This document shows, in pieces, positions 7,463-15,594 of a stretch of 37,682 bases of DNA. A model generated the notes under the pieces. That model saw only the letters and a program-made list of their open reading frames with translations, searched no databases and was not told the DNA's origin. Source of the DNA: JBMYZL01 sp965661765 (GTDB lineage: Bacteria > Bacteroidota > Bacteroidia > Flavobacteriales_D > Sanyastnellaceae). How positions within the stretch are numbered: position 1 is the stretch's first letter; the number at the start of each line of letters is the position of its first letter. The translations under genes were made by a program, and so were the position numbers. The stretch lies in the NCBI GenBank assembly GCA_965661765.1, contig CBFIFE010000022.1, positions 1-37,682 of the forward strand. Reading direction: 5' to 3'.

Positions 7463-9082
7463 ATGTCGAGCCGGCGCACCTCCAGCCATCCCGCAGCGGA
7501 GGCCATCATTGATGAACTCGCCAGATGTGGGGTGCGGGAAATGGTCCTGAGCCCTGGCTCTCGGAGCGCCCCTTTGGTGATCGCGGCGCATCATCACCCC
7601 GCCATTCGATTGGTTGTGGCCCTGGATGAACGCGCCGCTGCGCACATTGCCTTGGGCATGACCTTGCGGCACCGGCGTCCGGTGGGGGTGTTGAGCACTT
7701 CCGGAACGGCGGCGGTGAATCACGGTCCGGGTTTGGCGGAAGCCCATTACGCTGGCCACCCACTGATCAGCATCACAGCAGACCGCGGCCCGCAGGCAAG
7801 ACAGCGCGGCCACGGCCAAACCGTCCGCCAGCCAGGACTTTTCAACCCCCACGTTTCGGCTTCCTTGGATCTCGATGAGTCCACGATGACGCCTGACGAG
7901 ATGCGGGCGCTGGTCCGCGACCACGTTCGGCTGGCAAATGGATTGGGGCACGAACCCCTTCACATCAATGTGCCCTTGGATGAGCCATTGTACGAAACGG
8001 TGGAGGTCGATTCGTCCAATGGAACGTTGGCTGAACCCCGGTTCAGGGAGGGGGCAGAGCTGCCGGAGGGTTGGTTGGATGTGTTGGGTTGTCATGCGCC
8101 CAGGGTGTTGTGGCTGGCCGGCCAGGAGTCGGAGAGTTGGGGGGTGGAAGATCGGCTTTTGCTTTCCGAGGCCATGAGTGAGCGCGTCGGCGTCCTGGCC
8201 GACCGATTGAGCGGCTGGGCCAGGGAAGGCTTCGATGATGCATGGATTGCTGAGGGCTGGCCGGAGGACTTGGCCCCCAACATTGTGATCACTACGGGCA
8301 CACCACCGATGAGCAAGCGGCTTCGGAATGCCATCGGCGACTTGGCCCCGCTGCACCTTCACATCGGACCGCGTCCATGGGACATCTGGGGACGTGGGGT
8401 TTCTTCGTGGCCCATTCCAGTGGTGGATGGGCTGCGGGATTTGGTGGAGGCCATGCCAGAAGGAAATGCATTTGCCCAGAATTGGCAGGTGCAAATGGAT
8501 CGCTGGGCAGCGGCGCGGCCCCGGACCTCGGGCTGGTCGGACCGCCAAGTGTTTGCCATTCTTGCTGAAATGCTGCGGCAAGTGCAAGAGGCGCCAGCTG
8601 CCATCCATTTTGCGAATTCTACATCCGCGCGTTTGATGCAATCGGAGGATTGGCCGGAGGGCAGTCGCTTGCATGCGAATCGGGGCGTGGCAGGCATCGA
8701 TGGTTGCACTTCAACGGCTGTCGGCGATGCTTTGCAGCACCCGGAGAGGCAGGTTGTCCTGGTGACTGGTGACACGGCTTGGCTCTACGATCTCAATGCG
8801 TTGCATGTCTCGCCCATGCCCAAGAATCTGCGGGTTGTTGTCATTGACAATGCTGGAGGCCAAATCTTCCGTTGGTTGCCCGGCCCCGCTGCCGTCGATC
8901 TGACAGAGGCTTACTTTGCCGCTCCGCCTCGCGCGGACCTCGAGGCGTCCGTGGCAATGCATGGATTGGCTTATGTCGGTCGCACTTCGAGCGGTGACGA
9001 CTTCGCCACCGGATTGTTGCGGTGGTGGGCAGCGGCGGGTTCTGCCGTCATTGTCGCGGATGTGCGCGGCTGCGCTTTGTAA
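7463..9082 (+). CDS. menD: SEPHCHC synthase MenD (ThDP-dependent)
   Basis: 539 residues. MenD joins isochorismate and 2-oxoglutarate with loss of CO2. The N-terminal Pyr domain has SPGSRSAPL, the ThDP-activating Glu in DERAAAHIALG and STSGTAAVN. RGHGQTVRQPGLF matches the substrate-binding loop of MenD enzymes. The C-terminal PP domain has VTGDTAWLYDLNAL and VVVIDNAGGQIF, the GD...N motif for Mg-diphosphate binding. It starts 9 bases after menF. The stop of menF is embedded in TAATTTTG, a perfect TAnnTTTG box, immediately before this start. Length and motif order are normal for the family. Confidence 0.95.
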   Translation: MSSRRTSSHPAAEAIIDELARCGVREMVLSPGSRSAPLVIAAHHHPAIRLVVALDERAAAHIALGMTLRHRRPVGVLSTSGTAAVNHGPGLAEAHYAGHPLISITADRGPQARQRGHGQTVRQPGLFNPHVSASLDLDESTMTPDEMRALVRDHVRLANGLGHEPLHINVPLDEPLYETVEVDSSNGTLAEPRFREGAELPEGWLDVLGCHAPRVLWLAGQESESWGVEDRLLLSEAMSERVGVLADRLSGWAREGFDDAWIAEGWPEDLAPNIVITTGTPPMSKRLRNAIGDLAPLHLHIGPRPWDIWGRGVSSWPIPVVDGLRDLVEAMPEGNAFAQNWQVQMDRWAAARPRTSGWSDRQVFAILAEMLRQVQEAPAAIHFANSTSARLMQSEDWPEGSRLHANRGVAGIDGCTSTAVGDALQHPERQVVLVTGDTAWLYDLNALHVSPMPKNLRVVVIDNAGGQIFRWLPGPAAVDLTEAYFAAPPRADLEASVAMHGLAYVGRTSSGDDFATGLLRWWAAAGSAVIVADVRGCAL

Positions 9083-9093
9083 TTTTGCGGACA

Positions 9094-10068
9094 ATGAACA
9101 AGCCAAAAGCCTCAGGGGGCAGTCGCAGCGGGTCGGCATCAGATTGGATACAAGCGGCGCGTTTGCGCACCCTTCCGCTTGCAGCGGCGTGCGTGCTGAC
9201 AGGGGGGGCTGTGGCGAGATCGCGGGCGATGACGACACCGGAAACAGAAGAACGGTTTTGGTGGGTGTTCGGCGGCATTCTGCTGACGGTTCTTGTGCTT
9301 CAAGTGTTGTCGAATTTTGCCAATGACCTCGGGGATGCCGAGAATGGCGCGGATGACGAAAGCCGCACCGACCGTGCTGTGGCTTCCGGCCGCATTTCAG
9401 CCCGTGCGATGCGGGTGGCGGTGATCGGTGGGGCGGTGAAATCGCTCTTTTTCGGGGTGGCCACAGTGGTGTTTGCCCTCTGGGGCACGGGGCTTTTGGG
9501 GCCTGCGGCTTTGTTGGTGGGCTTGGGGGGAGCAGGAATCGTGGCCGCCTACAAATACACGGCTGGCGAGAACCCCTATGGGTATCGAGGTTTGGGCGAT
9601 TTGGCCGTGTTCCTGTTCTTCGGCTGGATCGGCGTGGGCGGGACCGCCTTTTTGCTGACCCACACCTGGGATTGGGCTTGGCTCCTGCCGGGAACGTTTG
9701 TGGGGGCACTGAGCACAGCGGTGCTCAACTTGAACAACATGCGGGACCACGTCAAGGATGCCGAAGCGGGGAAGGGCACGCTGGTCACGAAAATGGGTTT
9801 CGAGATGGCGAAGAACTACCACCTGTTGCTGTTTGCGGTGGGTTGGGGGGCGTTTTTGGCCTTCTTTGCTGGAGTGGAAGCTGGCCGGTGGACCGGTCTG
9901 TTTTGGATGGCCTTGCTCGGCTTGGTCCACCTGAAACATTTGGGTGGGGTGCGCGGTATGAAATCCCCAGCCGATCTCGACCCGGAGTTGAAGAAAATCG
10001 CCTTGTCCACAGCCGTGGTGGCGCTCTTTTTGTTGCTGTCCGCCATCAACTATCCCTTGCCCGCATGA
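9094..10068 (+). CDS. menA: 1,4-dihydroxy-2-naphthoate polyprenyltransferase MenA
   Basis: 324 residues from ATG 9094; the longer open frame upstream lies inside menD and is discarded. UbiA-superfamily integral membrane prenyltransferase with about eight or nine hydrophobic helices. The two Asp-rich diphosphate/Mg-binding motifs are NFANDLGDAENGADD (about residues 77-91) and NNMRDHVKDAEAGKGT (about 214-229). It attaches the polyprenyl tail to DHNA and releases CO2, giving demethylmenaquinone at the inner membrane. It begins 11 bases after menD, again right after a TAATTTTG that includes the menD stop, and overlaps menC by 4 bases (ATGA). Confidence 0.95.
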   Translation: MNKPKASGGSRSGSASDWIQAARLRTLPLAAACVLTGGAVARSRAMTTPETEERFWWVFGGILLTVLVLQVLSNFANDLGDAENGADDESRTDRAVASGRISARAMRVAVIGGAVKSLFFGVATVVFALWGTGLLGPAALLVGLGGAGIVAAYKYTAGENPYGYRGLGDLAVFLFFGWIGVGGTAFLLTHTWDWAWLLPGTFVGALSTAVLNLNNMRDHVKDAEAGKGTLVTKMGFEMAKNYHLLLFAVGWGAFLAFFAGVEAGRWTGLFWMALLGLVHLKHLGGVRGMKSPADLDPELKKIALSTAVVALFLLLSAINYPLPA

Positions 10069-11129
10069 CCGGCCTCTCTCTTTCCATTGTGAATCGCCCC
10101 TTGCAGTTTCGCCAACCCGCCAGGACGTCCCGCGATACGTTGACCGAAAAACCGACCTGGTTCATCGTTGCGCGGCATGGTGACGGAAGGATGGGGATTG
10201 GCGAATGCAGTTTGATCCCCGGCCTGAGTCCTGAACATCCCAAACGCGCTGCACTGGCGCTCCAACAAATTGCGAGTTCAGGGACACTGGACCCGGCCGC
10301 GGTGTCTGACCTTCAACCAGCGGTCAAGTTCGCTGTGGAGACGGCGCTCATCGACCTCATCACCCCGGGCGATCGGGTCTTGTTCGATGGCCCTTTTGTG
10401 GCAGGATCGGCGGGGGTTCCGATCAATGGTTTGGTCTGGATGGATGACGTAGAAGGCATGTTGACCCAAGTGGATGCCTTGGTGGCCCGGGGATTCAAGA
10501 CCATCAAATGGAAGGTGGGAACGCTTCCGTTCGAAGATGAGTTGGCCTTGGTGGCTGAGATTCGCAGGCGTTGTCCCACAAGCGATGACTTTGTGTTGCG
10601 CGTGGATGCCAATGGCGCCTTTTCGGTCGAGGAACCGGGCTGGACTGCGCTCAAAAAATGCGAGGCACTGGCCGATTTTGAATTGCACAGCATCGAGCAG
10701 CCGCTGAAGGCCGGACACTGGAAGGAGATGCAGGCCTTGTGTGCGGCCAGCCCGCTGCCGATCGCGCTGGATGAAGAGTTGATAGGACTGACAACGACGG
10801 CCCTCCGGCGGGGAATGTTGGGAATGGTCAAACCCGCCTTTGTTGTGCTCAAACCAAGCTTGATTGGTGGATTGCGCGAGGCGAATCACTGGATCGACCT
10901 GGCCGCTGAGGTGGGGGCGGGGTGGTGGGCGACGTCGGCTTTGGAATCGAACATCGGGCTCAACGCGATCGCCCAATGGACGGCCGATGCGTTGGGGGAA
11001 TCGCGGGCGGCACAAGGTCTCGGGACCGGTGGGTTGTTCGTCAACAATGTGGAGGCGCCATTGCACGTGAAGGCGGGAGAATTGTGGATGGAAGGGGATT
11101 GGCCGGTGGCTGAATGGGCGAAGGGGTGA
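10065..11129 (+). CDS. menC: o-Succinylbenzoate synthase MenC
   Basis: 354 residues from the ATG overlapping the menA stop as ATGA. Enolase-superfamily dehydratase turning SHCHC into o-succinylbenzoate. The N-terminal capping domain is followed by the barrel with the KWKVG acid/base lysine motif, metal ligands in RVDANGAF, SIEQP and ALDEEL, the second catalytic Lys in VLKPSLIGG, and SALESNIGL near the barrel end. The frame remains open far into menA upstream; that extension is not coding in this frame. Its end overlaps the menE start, consistent with one transcript. Confidence 0.94.
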   Translation: MTGLSLSIVNRPLQFRQPARTSRDTLTEKPTWFIVARHGDGRMGIGECSLIPGLSPEHPKRAALALQQIASSGTLDPAAVSDLQPAVKFAVETALIDLITPGDRVLFDGPFVAGSAGVPINGLVWMDDVEGMLTQVDALVARGFKTIKWKVGTLPFEDELALVAEIRRRCPTSDDFVLRVDANGAFSVEEPGWTALKKCEALADFELHSIEQPLKAGHWKEMQALCAASPLPIALDEELIGLTTTALRRGMLGMVKPAFVVLKPSLIGGLREANHWIDLAAEVGAGWWATSALESNIGLNAIAQWTADALGESRAAQGLGTGGLFVNNVEAPLHVKAGELWMEGDWPVAEWAKG

Positions 11130-12139
11130 TGGTGGGTGAACTGCGAATCGGAGATCGGGCGTGGGCGCTGTCGGCGGACGAGGATTTTTCGGGGTTGCCG
11201 AAGGGGGTGAGGGAGGTCGTTGAGGCTTGGATTGATGCGCGGCGCGACGTGATGGTGTTGCGGACGTCGGGGTCGACGGGGGCGCCGAAGCGCATCGAAA
11301 TTTCGAAGGAAGCGATGCGCGAGAGTGCACGTCGGACGGCGGAGGCCTTGGATTTGTGGGCTGGAACGCTGGCCTGGTGGGTGCTGCCGCCCGCATTCAT
11401 CGGCGGGTGCATGATGTTGGTTCGGGCGGCCGAATTGGGTTGGACCCTCCTGTACGACGAACCGACAGCAAAGCTTGTGGTGCCCGCCGGTGGTGTGGAT
11501 TTTTGTGCTTGCACACCGATGCAGTTGCTGGCCAGTGGGGGGCTCTCAGGCGTCAAGACCTTGTTGTTGGGCGGCAGTCCGGTGCATGGGGAATTGCCTT
11601 TGGCAGGCGTGACATCGGTTTACATGTCCTTCGGGATGACCGAAACGGTGAGCCACATTGCGCTGAAGCGCATCCAGCCTGACCCGGAGGCCCATTTCAC
11701 CTGTGTGCGCGGGGTGAAAGTGTCCGCGAATGCCCAGGGTTGCCTTGTGGTGGAAGCGCCGCATTTGCTGATGAAGCCGTTGGTGACGCGTGATGTCGTG
11801 GAGATTCTTTCAGACCAAACCTTCCGCTGGCTCGGCCGCGCCGACCACGCGATCAACTCGGGTGGGGTCAAGGTGCATCCGGAATCTGTCGAGTTGGCCT
11901 TGATGGGGACAATAGGTGTGGGATTTGTGGTGACATCCCGCCCCCACCCGACGTTGGGGGAGGAAGTGGTGTTGGTGGCGGATTTGGCCGATCCGATGGC
12001 AGGCCCATCCAAGGGGAAAGAGGAAACCTGGCTGCGAGCGGCACGGGCGATGTTGCCCAAACACCACGCGCCCCGTGCGGTGGTTTGGCACAATTTGGAC
12101 AAAACTGAAACTGGAAAATGGATACGACCGACCCTCTGA
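11114..12139 (+). CDS. menE: o-Succinylbenzoate-CoA ligase MenE
   Basis: 341 residues from ATG 11114, or 336 from ATG 11129, which forms a TGATG coupling with the menC stop. AMP-forming acyl-CoA ligase family: P-loop-like TSGSTGAPKRIEISK (about residue 50), SFGMTETVSH (A5-type adenine-binding motif), GRADHAINSGGVKVHPE at the domain hinge, and the C-terminal catalytic Lys in KTETGKW. It activates o-succinylbenzoate with ATP and CoA, making the substrate of MenB. It is shorter than the 450-residue E. coli enzyme, because the N-terminal part is reduced, as in other Bacteroidota MenE. Its last 22 bases overlap rdgB. Confidence 0.92.
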   Translation: MGEGVMVGELRIGDRAWALSADEDFSGLPKGVREVVEAWIDARRDVMVLRTSGSTGAPKRIEISKEAMRESARRTAEALDLWAGTLAWWVLPPAFIGGCMMLVRAAELGWTLLYDEPTAKLVVPAGGVDFCACTPMQLLASGGLSGVKTLLLGGSPVHGELPLAGVTSVYMSFGMTETVSHIALKRIQPDPEAHFTCVRGVKVSANAQGCLVVEAPHLLMKPLVTRDVVEILSDQTFRWLGRADHAINSGGVKVHPESVELALMGTIGVGFVVTSRPHPTLGEEVVLVADLADPMAGPSKGKEETWLRAARAMLPKHHAPRAVVWHNLDKTETGKWIRPTL

Positions 12140-12711
12140 CACTGGTGTTCGCCACCCACAACCCCAACAAAGTTGCGGAAGTGCAAGCCCTCCTCGGCGA
12201 CCGCTATCGCGTGAAATCTCTGGCGGACATCGGCTGCCACGAAGAAATTGTTGAAGACGCCGCCACGCTCGAGGGCAATGCGCGTTTGAAGGCCAGGCAC
12301 GTGGTGACGCATTATGGTTTGGACTGCTTCGCCGATGACACGGGGTTGGAGGTCGAGGCGCTGGGGGGAGCACCGGGCGTGCGCAGTGCACGATATGCCG
12401 GTGAGCCCGCCAATTCGGAAGCGAACATGGACAAATTGTTGGCAGAAATGGATGGCCACTCCAATCGTTCGGCACAGTTTCGGACGGCCATTTGCCTGGC
12501 CCGTGCTGGAGAGGAATGGCTGATCGAGGGGGTTTGCACAGGCCAAATCCGGGGCGACAGAACCGGTCGAGCGGGCTTCGGTTACGACCCCGTCTTTCAG
12601 CCGACGGGACATGCCGTGACATTCGCTGAAATGACGACCCAAGAAAAGAACGCGATCAGTCATCGCGGCCAGGCGATTCGGCAAATGGTCGAGTTGTTGA
12701 TGGCGGATTGA
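12118..12711 (+). CDS. rdgB: dITP/XTP pyrophosphatase (RdgB/HAM1)
   Basis: 197 residues. House-cleaning NTPase that hydrolyses dITP, ITP and XTP to monophosphates. Signature motifs: FATHNPNKVAEVQALL at the N-terminus, the catalytic and substrate loop ADDTGLEVEALGGAPGVRSARYAG, GRAGFGYDPVFQP and the C-terminal SHRGQA base-recognition motif. It begins inside the end of menE (22-base overlap, different frame), so it is translated from the same run of genes, although its function is unrelated to menaquinone. Confidence 0.96.
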   Translation: MDTTDPLTLVFATHNPNKVAEVQALLGDRYRVKSLADIGCHEEIVEDAATLEGNARLKARHVVTHYGLDCFADDTGLEVEALGGAPGVRSARYAGEPANSEANMDKLLAEMDGHSNRSAQFRTAICLARAGEEWLIEGVCTGQIRGDRTGRAGFGYDPVFQPTGHAVTFAEMTTQEKNAISHRGQAIRQMVELLMAD

Positions 12712-12751
12712 GTTGGAGTTCGGATATTTGGCCTTTCAAATCCATCGCCTG

Positions 12752-13705
12752 ATGAATTACCTCGAGTTTGAAGAACCCATTCGCCAATTGCGCGATCAAC
12801 TGGCGGCGGCCCGCGAGCTGGAAAAAGAAAATGGTGTGGACATGAGTTCCACGGTGACTGATTTGGAGAGCAAAATTGTCGAATTGACGGCAAAAATTTA
12901 CAGCGACCTGACCCCATGGCAGCGGGTGCAGGTCAGTCGCCACCCGGATCGCCCTTACACCTTGGATTACATCAAAGCCATGACGAATGGCGAGTTCATG
13001 GAATTGCATGGCGATCGGACGGTCAAGGATGACAAGGCGATGGTTGGGGGCTGGGGTTTCGTGGATGATCAAGCCGTGATGTTCATCGGCCAGCAAAAAG
13101 GGATCAACACAAAAATGCGCCAGTACCGCAATTTCGGCATGGCCAATCCCGAGGGCTACCGCAAGGCACTGCGGCTGATGAAACTCGCCGAGAAATTCAA
13201 TCGGCCGGTGGTGACGTTCATCGACACGCCCGGTGCTTACCCCGGCCTCGAAGCGGAAGAGCGAGGCCAGGGCGAAGCGATTGCTCGGAACTTGATTGAA
13301 ATGTGCCAGTTGCGTGTGCCCATCATTTGCATCATCATAGGCGAAGGCGCCTCAGGTGGCGCGCTGGGCATCGGGATTGGGGACAAGGTTCTGATGTTGG
13401 AAAACACCTGGTACAGCGTCATCAGTCCGGAATCGTGTTCATCCATTCTTTGGCGCAATTGGGACCACAAGATGGAGGCGGCAGCAGCGCTCAAGCTCAC
13501 AGGAGAAGACATGTTGTCTTTGAAGTTGATCGATGGCATCATTCCGGAGCCTTTGGGCGGGGCGCACACGAATCGCTCGGAAATGTTCGAGACAGTGCGG
13601 GGAGAGTTGAAGCATCATTTGACCAAACTTTTGGGCCTATCGGCTGACAAACGGGTCGATGCCCGCATCAAGAAATTCAGCGCGATGGGCGTTGTCAAAA
13701 GTTGA
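12752..13705 (+). CDS. accA: Acetyl-CoA carboxylase carboxyltransferase subunit alpha
   Basis: 317 residues from ATG 12752 (MNYLEFEEPI, the usual start of the family); an upstream TTG at 12713 only extends the frame. The alpha subunit pairs with AccD to transfer the carboxyl group from biotin to acetyl-CoA in fatty-acid synthesis. Visible: an N-terminal coiled helix (about residues 5-45), HPDRPYTLDYI, ELHGDR, the crotonase-fold motifs TFIDTPGAYPG and GEGASGGALGIGIGD, and SPESCSSILWR. It lies 40 bases after rdgB. A GATATTTG (12723-12730) with TTG 23 bases upstream could be a weak internal promoter. Confidence 0.96.
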   Translation: MNYLEFEEPIRQLRDQLAAARELEKENGVDMSSTVTDLESKIVELTAKIYSDLTPWQRVQVSRHPDRPYTLDYIKAMTNGEFMELHGDRTVKDDKAMVGGWGFVDDQAVMFIGQQKGINTKMRQYRNFGMANPEGYRKALRLMKLAEKFNRPVVTFIDTPGAYPGLEAEERGQGEAIARNLIEMCQLRVPIICIIIGEGASGGALGIGIGDKVLMLENTWYSVISPESCSSILWRNWDHKMEAAAALKLTGEDMLSLKLIDGIIPEPLGGAHTNRSEMFETVRGELKHHLTKLLGLSADKRVDARIKKFSAMGVVKS

Positions 13706-13726
13706 TGAACGGGTGTGAAATCGCTG

Positions 13727-13757
13727 TTTCGAAGCTCGTTCGGATTGATTAGCTTTG
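13727..13757 (+). promoter_or_regulatory. Bacteroidota-type promoter for the TPR lipoprotein gene
   Basis: TAGCTTTG at 13750-13757 is a perfect TAnnTTTG -7 box. TTTC at 13727-13730 lies exactly 19 bases upstream and fits the TTTG -33 box with one mismatch. Transcription would begin near 13763, giving a 5' leader of roughly 45-55 bases. Confidence 0.6.
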
Positions 13758-13809
13758 CACCCGTAAAGTCGAAGCATTGTTTTTAAGTCGCTACGATTCA
13801 CCAGAAAGC

Positions 13810-15522
13810 ATGAATTGCATGAAGACGTCATTTCGCGCTGCCGGTTGGGCAGCAGCCCTGGCAGTTGTCATTTTTACAGGCTGCGCAGGCTTGGGCAGCA
13901 TGGAAAAGGAGATTGAAACCCTAGGACTCGAGGCTTCGCCTGAGCCGCTCATTTTGCGCGGGGATCAAGTGGAATTGGAAATTTCCGGAAAGTTCCCGCC
14001 CAAATACTTCGCCAAGAAGGTCTCGATCGAGGCCACACCCATCCTTTCTTGGGAAGGCGGAAGTGCTTCTTTCGAGGCTCAGGGTTTCCAAGGTGAGGAT
14101 GTCGCTGGAAATGCTGACGTGGTTTCTTTCGAAAACGGGAAGTCCTTCACTTACACATCTTCCATTCCTTACGATCCAGCAATGGAGGATGCCGGTGAAT
14201 TGGCCGTGGCCATCTCTGGCTCAAAGGGCAGCAAGTCGGCATCGTTTGATCCGTACGTGATTGGCAGTGGTGTGATCACCACGCCCCTTTGGGTGCGGAG
14301 CGATGACCAGTTCATCCTCGTTCCAGACAACTTCGAGCGGGTGCTCAGTTACACCCAAGAGGCTACACTCAATTACCTCGTCAATTCCGACAATGTGCGG
14401 AACAGTGAATTGAGAGACGAGGACTGGAAGTCGCTTTTGGAATTGATCAACCTCAGCACCACTGCCGACAGTGTGACCTTGACCGGAGCTCGCATTGAAG
14501 CCTTTGCTTCTCCTGAAGGTGAGATTTCCCTGAACGACAACCTCGCCTTTGAGCGTGCAGTTTCTGCATCGGAAGCCTTCGCGCGGGCCGCGCGAAAGAA
14601 AGACCTCAGCTTGGAGGACAATTTCTTTGCGAATGTGCCCAAGGGAGAGGATTGGAATGGCTTCAAGACGCTGATGAAGGCGAGCAACATTCCAGACAAG
14701 GACTTGATCCTTCGTGTCTTGGAGATGTACACAGACAACAACAAGCGCGAGGAGGAAATCCGAAACATTGCGCAGACCTACAAGATCATCGCCGATGACA
14801 TTCTTCCGCAGCTCCGCCGCTCGCAGTTGGTGGTCTCTTATGATGTGGAAGGATACACCGACGCGGAATTGATGGATTTGTGCAAGACAAACCCTGACGC
14901 GCTGACGATTGAGGAGCTGTTGTTCGCTGCGACATTGTTCGAGTCCATGAACGACAAGCTGGAGGTGTACCAGAACGCTGCGCGTGTGCATGCGGACGAC
15001 TTCCGTGGATACAACAACGCGGGATATTGCTTGATGCAAATGGGCCGCGAAACCCAAGCGAAAGAGTTGTTCAACCAAGCTTTGGCGGTTGAACGGAACA
15101 AAGCGGTAGTCAACAATGTCGCGGCCATCAAGCGCCGGGAAGGCGATGTCGATGGGGCGATGAAGTTGTTGAACGAAGCCAGCGGTGCAGGCGATGAGGT
15201 CAACTACAACAAAGGCATCATCTTGATCCAGAAGGGCGACTACAGTGCGGCAATCTCCAACATGGGCAGGAACACAACCGTGAACCTTGCCTTGGCAAAA
15301 TTGCTCAACGACGATGCCAATGGAGCAAAGACAGTTCTCGACAATTCGGGCGACGAGAGTGCGGTAGCCAGTTACATCCATGCAATCGCATGCGCTCGCT
15401 TGGGTGACGGAGCTGGTGCCAAGCGTCACCTGACAGACGCCTTGACGAAAGACGGCTCTCTGCGGGACAAGGCAGAACGCGATTTGGAATTCCGCGATGT
15501 GCGGGACGCCATCGGCATGTGA
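13810..15522 (+). CDS. TPR lipoprotein with an OmpA-like segment
   Basis: About 570 residues from ATG 13810 (or 13819). The N-terminus is a lipoprotein signal ending in VIFTGCAG, with the Cys as lipidation site. A beta-rich domain follows (about residues 35-165, with SGKFPPKYFAKKVSI). Next is a helical region with RIEAFASPEGEISLNDNLAF and ERA, resembling the SPEG...N..LS..RA pattern of OmpA-type peptidoglycan-associated domains. The C-terminal third has tetratricopeptide-like repeats (YNNAGYCLMQMGRETQAKEL, VNNVAAIKRREGDVDGAMKL, NYNKGIILIQKGDYSAAI). It is probably anchored in a membrane facing the periplasm and scaffolding other envelope proteins. The role is unknown. It has its own promoter and strong terminator, so it is likely a single-gene transcript. 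Confidence 0.85.
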   Translation: MNCMKTSFRAAGWAAALAVVIFTGCAGLGSMEKEIETLGLEASPEPLILRGDQVELEISGKFPPKYFAKKVSIEATPILSWEGGSASFEAQGFQGEDVAGNADVVSFENGKSFTYTSSIPYDPAMEDAGELAVAISGSKGSKSASFDPYVIGSGVITTPLWVRSDDQFILVPDNFERVLSYTQEATLNYLVNSDNVRNSELRDEDWKSLLELINLSTTADSVTLTGARIEAFASPEGEISLNDNLAFERAVSASEAFARAARKKDLSLEDNFFANVPKGEDWNGFKTLMKASNIPDKDLILRVLEMYTDNNKREEEIRNIAQTYKIIADDILPQLRRSQLVVSYDVEGYTDAELMDLCKTNPDALTIEELLFAATLFESMNDKLEVYQNAARVHADDFRGYNNAGYCLMQMGRETQAKELFNQALAVERNKAVVNNVAAIKRREGDVDGAMKLLNEASGAGDEVNYNKGIILIQKGDYSAAISNMGRNTTVNLALAKLLNDDANGAKTVLDNSGDESAVASYIHAIACARLGDGAGAKRHLTDALTKDGSLRDKAERDLEFRDVRDAIGM

Positions 15523-15544
15523 TCGAAAGAAAAAGCGATTGAAG

Positions 15545-15578
15545 GGGGCTGTTCCGTTGGGAGCAGCCCCTTTGTTTT
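15545..15578 (+). terminator. Strong Rho-independent terminator
   Basis: An 11-bp stem (GGGGCTGTTCC / GGAGCAGCCCC, one G-T pair) with a four-base loop GTTG is followed by TTTGTTTTG. It begins 22 bases after the stop of the TPR lipoprotein gene and separates it from the peptidase gene. Confidence 0.88.
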
Positions 15579-15594
15579 GTCCTAAATTGCCGTC

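Noticed and set aside
7079..8674. Minus-strand open frame of 531 codons over menF/menD
   Set aside because: Antisense to two clear enzymes; no domain is visible. The length is explained by GC-rich codon bias.
14221..15429. Minus-strand frame of 402 codons inside the TPR lipoprotein gene
   Set aside because: It lies wholly within a gene with its own promoter, lipobox and terminator; no motif supports it.
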